Shown here piece after piece: positions 11,460 to 25,000 of a DNA stretch of 64,000 nucleotides (within the stretch, counting starts at the first letter, position 1; every line of letters starts with the position of its first letter). The translations under genes and the position numbers were made by a program. Under the pieces are notes generated by a model. The model was not told where the DNA came from and searched no databases. It worked only from the letters and a program-made list of their open reading frames with translations. Source of the stretch: Boswellia sacra (taxonomy: Eukaryota; Streptophyta; Magnoliopsida; Sapindales; Burseraceae); the NCBI GenBank assembly GCA_013180625.2, contig SNVD02000269.1:1-64000 (forward strand), in the 5' to 3' direction.

Positions 11460-14400
11460 ATGGCAACTTTTAATTCAACTTCATATGTTGAGGAGCTTTC
11501 TATCTCTAGACCTCCATTTTTTAATGGAAGTGACTACTCTTATTGGAAAACTAGAATGAGTATTTTCTTGAAATCTTTTGATTATGATTTGTGGTCTATT
11601 GTCTTGGAAGGACCTTTTGTTCCTACCAAAATTGAAAATGGAGAATGCATGCTTAAAGAACCTAAAGAGTTTAGTGAAGATGATAAAAAGAAATAAAGTT
11701 TGAATGCTAAAGCTATGAATGTGTTATATTGTGCTCTAGATAGAAATGAGTTTAATAGAATATCTACTTGTTCTACGGCACAAGAAATATGGAACACACT
11801 TGAAGTAACTCATGAAGGAACTAGTCAAGTTAAAGAATCCAAAATTAGTATGCTAGTTCATAGTTATGAGCATTTTAAGATGAAATCGGATGAATCAATT
11901 TCTGAAATGTTTACTAGATTTACGGATATTATTAATAGTTTGAAATCTCTTGGTAAATCTTATTCTAATGTTGAAATGGTGAGAAAGATTCTTAGGTGTC
12001 TACCAAAATCTTGGGAGGCAAAGGTGACGGCAATTCAAGAAGCAAAGGACCTCACCAAACTGCCATTAGAAGAACTTATGGGTTCTCTCATGACTCATGA
12101 AATCACCTTGAAGGAGAATGAAGAAGATTTCAAGAAAAAGAAAAATATCGCTTTCAAATCTTCAACAAAAGAAGATGATGAGTCCGACGATGAAGATCTT
12201 GCATTCATCACAAGAAAGCTAAAAAGGATGATTAGAAGAAACCAAGGATTCAAGAAGAATTCTAGAAGGGAGTACAAAGGCAAAGCTCAAAGCAAGATAA
12301 GAAAAATGATCAAGTCATTTGCTATGAGTGCAAGAAACCGGGACATGTAAAGATGGATTGTCCTTACTTCAAGAGTCAAAACAAGAAATCCAAAGCAATG
12401 AAAGCCACAAATTGGGATGATAGTGAAGCTAGCTCCACCGAAGAAGAAGATTGCGAAGTGGCAAACATGTGCTTCATGGCTTTAAGTGAAGATGAGGTAA
12501 GTATTCTAAACTATGATCCTAAACTTTCATATGATGAATTACTTGAAGCATTCCAAAATTTACATGTGCAAGTTGATAAACAAAATTCAAAAATCAATGC
12601 TTTCAAAAAGAAGTCAAAAATCATGTTATCTCAATTAGAAGAGTTGGTGGAAATAAATGAAGCTTTAGAAAATGAAAATGAAATTTTAAAGCAAAAAGAT
12701 TTTGAAAGTTTGGAAAGTCAAATACATTTATTAAAAACTGAAAATGACATTTTAAAACAAAAGGATTTTGATAAATTGGAGAAACAAAATGCTATTTTGA
12801 AAAAGGAAAATAATGACTTAAGAAATATTGTTGATAGTTTTACAAAAAGCACAAAAAATTTGAATTCTATGTTACAAAACCAAAGGTGTGTTTTTGATAA
12901 AAGAGGTTTAGGATATAAAACTCATAAAAATCAAAAGTATTTTAAAAATTATTTTGCCCATGCATCTTCTAGGAATAATCCTAATCATTCATGTACTTAT
13001 TGTGGAAGAAAAGGACACAAAGTGCATTTGCTATATTAAGAGAAATCCTAATTTGAAACAAATATGGGTTCCAAAAAGTACATAACTAACCCCCAAGGAC
13101 CCAAGAACTTTTGGGTACCAAAAAGTTACTCCTTGAATGTTGATTGTAGAGACAAAGTGGCAAACACATGTGGTATTTAGATAGTAGATGCTCAAGGCAT
13201 ACGACCGGAGATGCCTCCAAGTTCTCAAGATTAATCATGAAGAAAGGAGGATATGTGACCTTCGGTGATAATGCCAAAGGAAGGGTAATCGGACATGGTG
13301 ATATTGGTAACCCTTCTTCACCTATTATTAAAGATGTTTTGCTTGTTCATGGTTTAAAACATGATTTGATTAGCATTAGTCAATTGTGTGATAAGGGATA
13401 TTTTGTTACTTTTGAGCCTAATAGATGTGTGATTAAGGATGTTAGTAACAATAAGACATTATTTGTTGGTAATAGATGTGGTAATATTTATACAATTGAT
13501 ATTGATGTTAATGATCATGTAGAAAATTGTTTCATTGTTAATCATGATGCTTGGTTATGGCATAGAAGGTTAGGTCATGCTAGCATGGACACAATTTCAA
13601 AAATTTCTAAAAATGATTTAGTTAATGGTCTTCCAAAAATAAAATTTGAAAAGGATAAGATTTGTGATGCTTGTCAATTTGGAAAACAAGTGAGAACTTC
13701 TTTTAAACAAAAGAAATTTATTTCAACAAATAAACCTCTACAATTACTTCATTTGGATTTATTTGGACCATCAAGAACTCAAAGCCTTGGTGGAAAGTAT
13801 TATGTTTTTGTTATTGTGGATGATTATTCAAGATTCACTTGGGTATTATTCTTGAAAACTAAAAATGAGGCCATACAAGCTTTTTCAAAATTTGCAAAAA
13901 GAGTCCAAAATCAAAAAGGGTATTCTATTGTGTCCATTAGGAGTGATCATGGTGGTGAAGTAGACAATGTTGCATTTGAAAATCTTTGTGATGAAAATGG
14001 TTTTGAACATAATTTTTCCTCACCTAGAACTCCACAACAAAATGGTGTTGTTGAGAGGAAAAATAGGACTATCCAAGAAATGGCTAGGACCATGTTACTT
14101 GAAAATAATTTGCCAAAATATTTTTGGGCCAAAGCCGTTAATACCGCATGCTTTATAATCAATAGAGCCCATATTAGAGCTTTAATAAAGAAAACTCCTT
14201 GTGAACTTTGGAAAGGAAGAAAACCCAACATTGAATTTTTTAAAGTTTTTGGATGTAAATGTTTTATTTTAAACACCAAGGATAACCTTGGAAAATTTGA
14301 TGCAAAAGCCGATGTTAGAATTTTTGTTGGCTACTCCAACCATAGTAAAACATATAGAGTTTTTAACAAAAAGACTCTTACAATTGAAGAATCTATGCAT

Positions 14401-16214
14401 GTTGAATTTGATGAAACTAATGTTATTTCTCAAAGAATTTAGATGATGATATTGTTGAGGTAGAAAGGCAAATCAAAGAATCAAGGCTTGATGAAAAGAG
14501 CCAAGATGAATTACAACTTCAACAACAAAAGCTTGAGGAAGTAAATGATTCTTCCCAAGAATTACCAAAGGAATGGAGGTATGCAAAAGCTCACCCTAAA
14601 GATCTCATTATTGTTGAACCATCACAATGTATGAAAACTAGATCTTCTTTTAAGAACTTTTGTAATCATTTTGCTTTTGTCTCTCAATTTGAACCAAAAT
14701 CTTTTAAAGAAGCCGAAAATGACGAAAGTTGGATTTTGGCTATGCAAGAAGAATTGAATCAATTTGAGAAAAATCAAGTTTGGGAATTAGTCCCTAGACC
14801 CAAAAATCATTCTATTATAGGCACAAAATGGATTTTTAGAAATAAAATAGATGAAAATGGCACCATTATTAGAAACAAAGCTAGACTTGTTGCTCAAGGA
14901 TACAATCAAGAAGAAGGTATTGATTATGAGGAAACCTTTGCACGTTGCTAGATTAGAATCCATTAGAATGTTGTGTGCATTTGCATGTCATAAAAATTTT
15001 ACATTATATCAAATGGATGTCAAAAGTGCATTTTTAAATGGTTACATTATGGAGGAAGTATATGTAGAGCAACCTCCTGGTTTTCAAAATCATGATTTTC
15101 CAAACCATGTTTTCAAACTCAAAAAGGCACTTTATGGCTTGAAACAAGCACCAAGAGCATGGTATGATAGATTGATCAAATTTCTCAGTGATAATGGTTT
15201 CGAAATGAAAAAAGTTGATACTACTCTTTTTGTTAAAACAAAAAATAATGATTTATTAATTTTTCAAATCTATGTTGATGATATTATATTTGGTGCTACT
15301 AATGTCTCTATGTGTGAGGAATTTTCCAAGTGCATGCAACAAGAATTTGAAATGAGCTTAATGGGAGAATTAAATTTCTTCCTTTGACTTCAAATCAAGC
15401 AATCAATAGATGGGATCTTCCTTAATCAAGCTAAATACACAAGAGATCTTCTCAAGAAGTTTGGCATGGATAATTCAAGGACACATAACACACCTATGGG
15501 CACATTAACCAAGCTTGACAAAGATGAAAAAGGAAAAGATGTTGAGGTAACAAAATATCGAGGTATGATTGAGCTCTCTTTTGTATTTAACTGCTAGTAG
15601 AAGACCTGATATTATGTTTGTGTGTTATGTGTGGCTAGATTTCAATCTTGTCCAAAGGAATCCACCTTAAGCTGTCAAAAGGATATTTATATATCTTCTT
15701 AGAACCATAAATCTAGGTCTTTGGTATCCTAAGTTTCATAATTTTGATCTAATTAGTTATTCGTATGCGGACTTTGCTGGAAGTCTTCTGATAGAAAGAG
15801 CACTAGTGGCTCTGTGCTAGTTTCTAGGACATGCATTAGTCTCATGGTTTTTATAGAAAACAAAATTCTGTTGCCTTATCACCGCGAAGGCCGAGTATAT
15901 TGCAGTAGGAAGTTGTTATGCACAATCTCTTTGGATGAAACAAATTTTAAAAGATTATGTTGTGGTATTTGATCATATTCCCATCAATTGTGATAATACA
16001 AGTGCCATCAACATTTCAAAAATCCAATACAACACTCTAGGACTAAGCATATAGAGATTAGACATCATTTTATTAGAGATCATGTGCAAAAAGGTAATAT
16101 TTCTTTAGAATTTGTTCCCACCGATAAACAATTAGCCGATATATTTATAAACCCCTTAGTCAAGATAGATTTAGCATAATTAGAAGAGAATTAGTCATGT
16201 TGGATATGTCTTAA
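11460..16214 (+). pseudogene. gag-pol of copia copy 1, multiply broken
   Basis: The order is gag (from ATG 11,460), zinc knuckle CYECKKPGHVKMDC (about 12,316), a Glu/Lys-rich coiled-coil region, a second knuckle CTYCGRKGHKVH (about 13,000), protease (YLDSRC at 13,174), HHCC plus DDE integrase (LDLFGP, RSDHGGE, VVERKN; to 14,442), reverse transcriptase with YVDD (15,271-15,282), and RNase H ([18 protein letters not shown]) to TAA at 16,214. Breaks seen by comparison with copy 2: TTG to TAA at 11,694; one G lost near 12,279; two bases lost near 13,028; one base lost near 14,433; two bases lost near 14,943; GGA to TGA near 15,385; further shifts in RNase H around 15,570-15,800. The protease catalytic D-S-G reads D-S-R. 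It cannot move itself. Confidence 0.9.
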
Positions 16215-16435
16215 TTTTGCCTTTAATATGATAGCATATTTAAGGGGGGAAGATATTTAGGGGGAGTAGTTAATTTGATTACATTTTTTTTTTTTTGATG
16301 ATAACAAAAGGGGTGAAATAGTTGGATTGCTTTATAGTCATAACAAGTGCCATTGCTTTTTGGCTTGTATTGTTGATTTTATTTTCATTCTTGATTTTAG
16401 AGTATTTTTAAAAAGCAGCAAGGGTTTGTCATCAT

Positions 16436-16447
16436 AAAAGGGGGAGA
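16436..16447 (+). promoter_or_regulatory. Polypurine tract of copia copy 1
   Basis: AAAAGGGGGAGA, two bases before TGTTAGCCC of the 3' LTR. This is the standard plus-strand primer position. Confidence 0.85.
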
Positions 16448-16449
16448 AT

Positions 16450-18254
16450 TGTTAGCCCTACTGCTACATGATAATTTTGATGATAACAATACACATTGAT
16501 TAATTGAGATTTACTAACATGTTTATTTATGTGCAAGAGTAAGATCATTGAAATAATTTTAAAATCAAGAAGAGGCTTATTAAAATGAAGTGTTGAAGCT
16601 AAGGAGAAGACTACATGTTAAAGGCACCAAAGCTTAAGAACAAGGATTGACTCAAGGAATATGACATATGAGTAATATTCAATCAATTAGTCATATATAT
16701 CTCTACAAATATCCAAATGACGTGATTCTTGAGCCTTTAGAAAGCTTACTCAATTTATAACATTTCATATGTTTTAATGAAATTCAAATTTCAAGTGCAA
16801 GGTTGTCCAAATCATCATGCAAGTTGAAAGACAAATGGAAGCAGCTGACATGAGCACCGAATACTCTTTGGACATATCTTGAGCTAGAAAAATCAAAATG
16901 ACTTGATTCTTATGGCATTGGAAAGATGACTTAATGAAGAACATTTCATATGTTTTTGAAAAAATTCAAATTTCAAATGAAGGCCGACATAATTGACATG
17001 CAATTCGGTGGACTGACACAAAGAAGAAAAATCAACTCACATGAGCACCGAATGGTGTTTTGGCCATATCTTAAGATAGAGATATCCAAATGCTTTGATT
17101 CTTAATGTTTTGGAAAGCTTATTCAAATATTAAGATCTTTTATGTTTTGAAGAAATTTCAAATTTCAAATGGAAGGCTAACAGAATTATCATTCAATTTG
17201 GTGGACTGACACAAGAAAGAAAAATCAAGTCACATGAGCACCGAATGGTGTTTTGGCCATATCTTGAGCTACAGATATCCAAATGACTTGATTCTTAATG
17301 CGTTGGAAAGCTTTTCAAATGTGAAAATATTTTATGTTTTGCAGATTTTCAAATTTCAAACGGAACATTGACAAAAATGGAAGACAAGATTACGGTTTTT
17401 ATGGTGGGCAGAAAATTTGGAGTTGGTGTCTTCACTTGATTAAGTTCATCTCATTTGCCTATAAAAGGAGCCATTCTCCCATGCATTCAAGAAGTGCAAG
17501 AGAAGCATTTTATCAAGCAAAAAGCAAGAGAAATATCAAGTCTAGAGAGCTTTTATATTATTTATCTACTCTTTGAAGAGAGTTATACTTTTATTGTAAA
17601 AATTATCTTTGTTCTTGTATTGTGGTGAGAGTGAGATATTATTGTAAAGGATAATAGTTATCCTTGAGAGAACTCTTGTTGTGTGTTATCAAGAGTTGAA
17701 GGAAAGTTGCCTTGGTGAGGTTGTTCATCAAGAAGAACTCTTGGTGTGGTGTTATCAAGGGTTGAAGGAAGTTGCCTTGGTGAGGTTGTTCATCAAGAAG
17801 AACTCTTGGTGTGGTGTTATCAAGAGTTGAAGGAAGTTGCCTTGGTGAGGTTGTTCATCAAGAAGAACTCTTGGTGTGGTGTTATCAAGAGTTGAAGAAA
17901 AAGTCTTGGTGAGGTTGTTCATCAAGCAAGTTTTAAAGATTTCTACAACTTAGTGGAAAGCTTAGCTCGTGGAGCTAGGAGCCCGTGGACGTAGGCAAGG
18001 TTTGCCGAACCACGTAAATTGAGTTTGCACTCTCTCTATCCCTTTCCTCTTTACATTTACTTGCACTTGTGATTGTTCATCATTATTATTCTTTTGATTG
18101 CATCCTTGATAAATTCTAATTTCATCTTTTTCACCTTTATTTTCAAAGAAAAAGTGAACTAATTTTGATCTTTCAAGAAAAGTTTTCTAAATCCATTTTG
18201 ATAAATAAAAACCCAATTCACCCCCCCTCTTGGGTTGCCATACCTGGGTCAACA
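16450..18254 (+). repeat. 3' LTR of copia copy 1 (1,805 bp)
   Basis: Same order as the 5' LTR, with GAGCACCGAAT-marked units at about 16,852, 17,043 and 17,236 (191-193 bp apart) and four copies of the roughly 64-bp repeat (17,708-17,930) against three in the 5' LTR. This extra copy accounts for most of the length difference. It ends GGGTCAACA, then unrelated AT-rich DNA. Confidence 0.92.
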
Positions 18255-19999
18255 AATCCTAACTTTAAAAAAAAAAACTTTATATATTTTTGTTTTCAAA
18301 TAAGTTGTTATACAATATAACTCTCATTAATCGTTTTATTTCCTCCTGAAATAGCTCTAAGAAATTAATAAGTATATTTTGGTAAAAAAATTGTCTACCC
18401 AATTTTTTTTTTTTTTTGTAAATTGTAGTGTTGAATGATGGTTGGCTACAATCTTCCCATAGATATCAAGTTTATCATCAACATTTTAATAGATAAAAGG
18501 GTTATAATAAACAAAAAGAATATCTTCTTGGGTCAAAACATGACCCTAAATGTAAAGGGGCCATTCAAAACCAAAACCTAATATATGTTATATGTCATGC
18601 AAGTCTGTGTCTTGCTAGAGTAGGTTTAAGCATAATTTGTTAGGTTCTCAAGTAATAATAATAAGCAATCTTAACATATATTTTAAGAATAAATATATTA
18701 ATATCTCAAATATCGCCTCTTGAAGATTGTACAATTTAATTATAAAAATTATCTTAATTATAATGAATTTTTTATCTATTTTGAATAATTTTTGTATTAT
18801 TAAATATAATCTTCAAGAAAAACCTTTATATATTTTCTTTTGGATTTAAAAAAATTGTAATTAGATGTTGCAATCATAATAAATATATAAAGAGTTGGAA
18901 AGCAGCATAGAACTATTAAAGTTTCGTATTAAATGCATAAATAACCTTTATTAAATATTAAAAAAAAACTCAAAGCCATAACTCTTACATCATAGACAAT
19001 ATTAATTAGCTTTTACACATTTGTGGTGACCTAAGAGACAGATCACCACTTGTAATTCCTTATAAAATCATGACCAAAATAATTGCATATTCTCCCTCTA
19101 CCCTTTAAAATCACTTGTTTTTTAGTCGTCTCATCCAACTTGTTAGCTTGACTCACTAATCTCGGCTATAATTTCCATAAATTCCTAAATTTATTAGTTT
19201 ATTCAGATTATGAATATAGACATTGAGTTAATATTGCATAGTGAGTCCAAAAACAAAACATATATTTCAACACAAAATTGATAAATGTATTCAACCAATT
19301 TGATAAATAAATAAATATGTGCGTCTATATATATGTTGTGAATTGAGTAAATTAACAAAGTTTATACAACCAGATTGATGTCTTTTTTTTTTTAAAGATT
19401 AATCAAAGAATGGAGAAGCTAAAAGTAATCAATATTAAATAAGACATTAAATAATATCATTTTCATAAAACTTAACATGCCAAACTTCTCTTTGCTATTG
19501 TCCTTTACTACCCTATAAAAAGCATAAATCAAGTATATGAATCTATGATGCCATTACCAACTACAATAATTATTTTTCAAAATGATAATTCAATTTTTAC
19601 CGAGATTAATACTACTGATTCCTTTTTTTTGTGATAAATTTGATATATTGAGCAATATGGTTTAATGTATAAATATTGTTACAAAGATATTGAACTACTA
19701 TGACAAGTGATATTGTGATTTTATTTTATTGTCATATCACTTGGGGACTATACTTAGGAGGTACAACATTACTCTTTTATCAATTATCAATCATAATGAT
19801 GCTAACCAATAATAGCCTTTTTGTTAAAACTTGATAATTGAGAGTTCTAGTCATTAGTTTCATTTAGTTTATAATTGACTTGAAGATTTTTCATCCCTAA
19901 TATATATGTTAATTCATAAAACATCAATACTGAACATTTTCTCTACACATATATAAACTGATATGACAAATAGATAACTTTACCTTTAGTAGTACCACT
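18255..19999. other. Spacer between the two inverted copia elements
   Basis: AT-rich, with no coding exon, no recognisable element end and no UGT80 continuation from the other side of copia copy 1. It would be the loop if the flanking inverted elements paired. Confidence 0.7.
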
Positions 20000-21786
20000 T
20001 GTTGACCCAGGTATGGCAACCCAAGAGGGGGGATGAATTGAGTTTTTATTTATAAAAACGGATTTAGAAAACTTTTCTTGAAAGATCAAAATTATTTAAA
20101 TCTTTCTTTAAGAACAAAGGTGAAAAAGATGAAAATAGAATGCAATCAAGAGAATGGCAATAAAGAACAATCACAAGTGCAAGTAAATGTAAAGAGGATA
20201 GGGATAGAGAGAGTGCAAACTCGATGTACGTGGTTCGGCAAACCTTGCCTACGTCCACGGGCTCCTAGCTCCACAAGCTAAGCTTTCCACTAAGTTGTAG
20301 AAATATTTACAACTTGCTTGATGAGCAACCTCACTAAGACTTTTTCTTCCAACTCTTGATAACACTACACCAAGAGTTCTTCTTGATGAACAACCTCACC
20401 AAGACAACTTCCTTCAACTCTTGATAACACCACACCAAGAGTTCTTCTTGATGAACAACCTCACCAAGGTAACTTCCTTCAACCCTTGATAACACCACAC
20501 AAAGAGTTCTTCTTAATGAACAATCTCACCAAGGAAACTTTCTTCAACTCTTGATAACACACAACAAGAGTTCTCTCAATGATAACTATTATCCTTTACA
20601 AGAATATCTCACTCTCACCACAATACAAGAACAAAGATAATTTTTACAACAAAAGTATAACTCTCTTTAAAGAGTAGATAAAGAATATAAAAGCTCTCTA
20701 GACTTGATATTTCTTTTTTTTTTTTTTGCTTGATAAAATGCTTCTCTTGCACTTGTTGAATGCATGGGAGAAGGACTCCTTTTATAGGCAAAAGGGAAGA
20801 ACTTAATCAAGTGAAGACACTAACTCCAAATTTTCTGCCCACCATAAAAACCATAATCTTGTCTGTCATTTTTGTTAATGTTCTGTTTGAAATTTAAAAA
20901 TCTGCAAAACATAAAAGATCTGCACAATTAAATAAGCTTTCCAAATCATCAAGAACCAAGTCATTTGGATATCTGTAGCTTAATATATGGCCAAAAAACC
21001 ATTTGGTGCTCATGGGACTTAATTTTTCTTCCTTGTGTCAGTCCACCAAATTGAATGATAATTCTGTCAGCTTTCTGTTTGAAATTTGAATTTCTTCAAA
21101 ACATAAAAGATCTGCATATTTGAATTAGCTTTCCAAAAAATTAAAAATCAAAGCATTTAGATATCTTTATCTCAAGATATGGACAAAATATCATTCGGTG
21201 CTCATATAAGTTGATTTTTCTTATCTGTGTCAGTCTATCAAATTGCATGTCAATTATGTTGGCCTTCCATTTGAAATTTGAATTTCTTCAAAACATATGA
21301 AATGTGACTCATTATTTCCTCTTTCCAATGCCATAAGAATCAAGTCATTTTGATTTTTCTAGCTCAAGATATGTCCAAAAGAGTATTCGGTGCTCATATC
21401 AACTGCTTCCATTTGTCTTTCAATTTGCATGATGATTTGGACAACCTTACACTTGAAATTTAAATTTCTTTAAAACATATGAAATGTTATAAATTGAGTA
21501 AGATTTCCAAAGGCTTAAGAATCACATCATTTGGACATCCGTAGAGAAATATATGACTAATTGATTAAACATTGTTCATGTGTCACATTCCTTGAATCAA
21601 ACCTTGTTCTTCCTTTAACATGTAGTCTTCTCCTTAGCTTCAACACTTCATTTTAATAAGCCCCTTCTTGATTTAACAATTATTTCAATGATATTACTCT
21701 TGCACATAAATAAACATGTTAGTAAATCATAATGAATCAATGTGTATTGTTATCATCAAAATTATCATGTAGCCTTAGGGCTAACA
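20000..21786 (-). repeat. 3' LTR of copia copy 2
   Basis: Reads TGTTGACCCAGG...GGGCTAACA on +. It carries four copies of the 64-bp repeat (inverted, GATGAACAACCTCACCAAG) and the roughly 190-bp units. Confidence 0.92.
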
Positions 21787-21787
21787 A

Positions 21788-21800
21788 TCTCTCCCTTTTT
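21788..21800 (-). promoter_or_regulatory. Polypurine tract of copia copy 2
   Basis: TCTCTCCCTTTTT on + (AAAAAGGGAGAGA on the element strand), one base inside the 3' LTR. Confidence 0.8.
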
Positions 21801-22020
21801 GATGATGACAAATCATTGATTGTTTTCAAATAATATCTAAAAGAAAGAATGAAAATAAAATCAAGAATAAACAAAAAATGGCACTTGTTATGAATATAAG
21901 CAATGCACCAATTTCTCCCCCTTTTGTTATCATCAAAAAGATGTAATCAAATTAATTACTCCCCCTAAATATATTCTCCCCTTTAACATATGCTACAATT
22001 CAAAAATTATCAAAGAAAAA

Positions 22021-25000
22021 TTAAGATATATCCAACATGCCTAATTCTCTTCTAATTATGCAAAATCTATCTTGACTAAGGGGTTTAGTAAATATATCGG
22101 CTAATTTTTTATCGGTGGGAATAAATTCTAAAGAAATATTACCTTTTTGCACATGATCTCTAATAAAATGATGTCTAATCTCTATATGCTTAGTCCTAGA
22201 GTGTTGTATGGGATTTTTTGAAATGTTGATGGCACTTGTATTGTCACATTTGACGGGAATATGATCAAATACCATACCATAATCTTTTAAAATTTGTTTC
22301 ATCCAAGAAGATTGTGCACAACAACTTCCTACTGCAATATACTCGGCTTCTTTAAAAGATTTTGGTTCAAATTGAAAGACAAAAGCAAAATGATTACAAA
22401 AATTCTTAAAAGAAGATCTAGTTTTCATACCTTATGATGGTTCACCAATAATGAGATCTTTAGGGTGAGCTTTTGCATACCTCCATTCATTTGGTAATTC
22501 TTGGGAAGAATCATTTACTTCCTCAAGCTTTTCTTGTTGAAGTTGTAATTCATATTGGCTCTTTTCATCAAGCCTTGATTCCTTGATTTGCCTTTCTACC
22601 TCAACAATATCATCATCTAAATTCTTTAAAGAAATAACATTAGTTTCATCAAATTCAACATGCATAGATTCTTCAATAGTAAGAGTCTTTTTGTTAAAAA
22701 CTCTATATGCTTTACTATGATTGGAATAGCCAACAAAAATTCCAACATCGGCTTTTGCATCAAATTTTTCAAGGTTATCCTTGGTGTTTAAAATAAAGCA
22801 TTTACATCCAAAAACTTTAAAAAATCCAATGTTGAGTTTTCTTTCTTTCCAAAGTTCATAAGGAGTTTTGTTTATTAAAGCTCTAATATGGACTCTATTG
22901 ATTATAAAGCATGCAGTTTAACGGCTTCAGTCCAAAAATATTTTGGCAAATTATTTTCAAGTAACATGGTGCTAGCCATTTCTTGAATAGTCCTATTTTT
23001 CCTCTCAACAACACCATTTTGTTGTGGAGTTCTAGGTGATAAAAAATTATGTTCAAAATCATTTTCATCACAAAGATTTTCAAATGCAACAATGTCTACT
23101 TCGCCATCATGATCACTCCTAATGGACACAATAGAATACCCTTTTTGATTTTGGACTCTTTTTGCAAATTTTGAAAAAGCTTGTGTGGCCTTATTTTTAG
23201 TTTTCAAGAATAACACCCAAGTGAATCTTGAATAATCATCTACAATAACAAAAACATAATACTTTCCACCAAGGCTTTGAGTTCTTGATGGTCCAAATAA
23301 ATCCAAATGAAATAATTGTAGAGGTTTATTTGTTGAAATAAATTTCTTTTGTTTAAAAGAAGTTCTCACTTGTTTTTCAAATTGACAAGCATCACAAATC
23401 TTATCCTTTTCAAATTTTATTTTTGGAAGACCATCAACTAAATCATTTTTAAAAATTTTTGAAATTGTGTCCATGCTAGCATGACCTAACCTTCTATGCC
23501 ATAACCAAGCATCATGATTAACAATGAAACAATTTTCTACATGATCATTAACATCAATATTAATTGTATAAATATTACCACATCTATTACCAACAAATAA
23601 TGTCTTATTGTTACTAACATCCTTAATCACACATCTATTAGGCTCAAAAGTAATAAAATATCCCTTATCACACAATTGACTAATGTTAATCAAATCATAT
23701 TTTAAACCATGAACAAGCAAAACATCTTTAATAATAGGTGAAGAAGGGTTACCAATATCACCATGTCCGATTACCCTTCCTTTGGCATTATCATCGAAGG
23801 TCACATATCCTCTTTTCTTCATGATTAATCTTGAGAACTTGGAGGCATCTCCGGTCATATGCCTTAAGCATCCACTATCTAAGTAACACTTGTGTTTGCC
23901 ACTTCTTTGTTTCTATAATCAACATTCAAAGAGTAACTTTTTGGTACCCAAAAGTTCTTGGGTCCTTGGGGTTAGTTATGGTACTTTTTTTGAATCTATA
24001 TTTGTTTCAAATTAGGATTTCTCTTAATATAGCAAGAATGCACTTTGTGTCCTTTTCTTCCACAATAAGTACATGAATGATTAGGATTATTCCTAGAAGA
24101 TGCATGAGCAAAATAATTTTTAAAATACTTTTGATTTTTATGAGTTTTATATCCTAAACCTCTTTTATCAAAAACACACCTTTGGTTTTGTAACATAGAA
24201 TTCAAATTTTTTGTACTTTTTGTAAGATTATCAACAATATTTCTTAAGTCATTATTTTCCTTTTTCAAAATAGCATTTTGTTTCTCCAATTTATCAAAAT
24301 CCTTTTGTTTTAAAATGTCATTTCAGTTTTTAATAAATGTATTTGACTTTCCAAACTTTCAAAATCTTTTTGCTTTAAAATTTCATTTTCATTTTCTAAA
24401 GCTTCATTTATTTCTACCAACTCTTCTAATTGAGATAACATGATTTTTGAATTCTTTTTGAAAGCATTGATTTTTGAGTTTTTCTTATCAATTTGCACAT
24501 GTAAATTTTGGAATGCTTCAAGTAATTCATCATATGAAAGTTTAGGATCATAGTTTAGAATATTTACCTCATCTTCACTTAAAGCCATGAAGCACATGTT
24601 TGCCACTTCGCAATCTTCTTCTTCGGTGGAGCTAGCTTCACTATCATCCCAATTTGTGGCTTTCATTGCTTTGGATTTCCTGTTTTGACTCTTGAAGTAA
24701 GGACAATCCATCTTTACATGTCCCAGTTTCTTGCACTCATAGCAAATAACTTGATCATTTTTCTTATCTTGCTTTGAGCTTTGCCCTTTGTACTCCCTTC
24801 TAGAATTCTTCTTGAATCCTTAGTTTCTTCTAATCATCCTTTTTAGCTTTCTTGTGATGAATACAAGATCTTCATCATCTCCTTCATCGTCGAACTCATC
24901 ATCTTCTTTTGTTGAAGATTTGAAAGCGATATTTTTCTTTTCTTGAAATCTTCTTCATTCTCCTTCAAAGTGATTTCATGAGTCATGAGAGAACCCATAA

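Larger units (their letters stand above)
9701..18254 (+). mobile_element. Full-length SIRE-like Ty1/copia element, copy 1
   Basis: An 8,554-bp element with two LTRs (9,701-11,404; 16,450-18,254), an initiator-Met-type primer binding site, a copia-order polyprotein (gag, protease, integrase, reverse transcriptase, RNase H) and a polypurine tract. Large LTRs (1.7-1.8 kb) with internal repeats, ending in ...CACCCCCCCTCTTGGG...GGTCAACA, point to the SIRE/Maximus-like group. No envelope-like ORF follows pol. The coding region is broken at many places and no TSD is seen (GTACA on the left, AATCC on the right). The two LTRs differ visibly (about 6% over the first 300 bases by eye), so the copy is older than copy 2 at 20,000-27,459. 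Confidence 0.9.

Noticed and set aside
22021..22428. Apparent 135-aa minus-strand protein
   Set aside because: It is a deletion fusion of RT N-terminus and RNase H of copia copy 2, not a gene.
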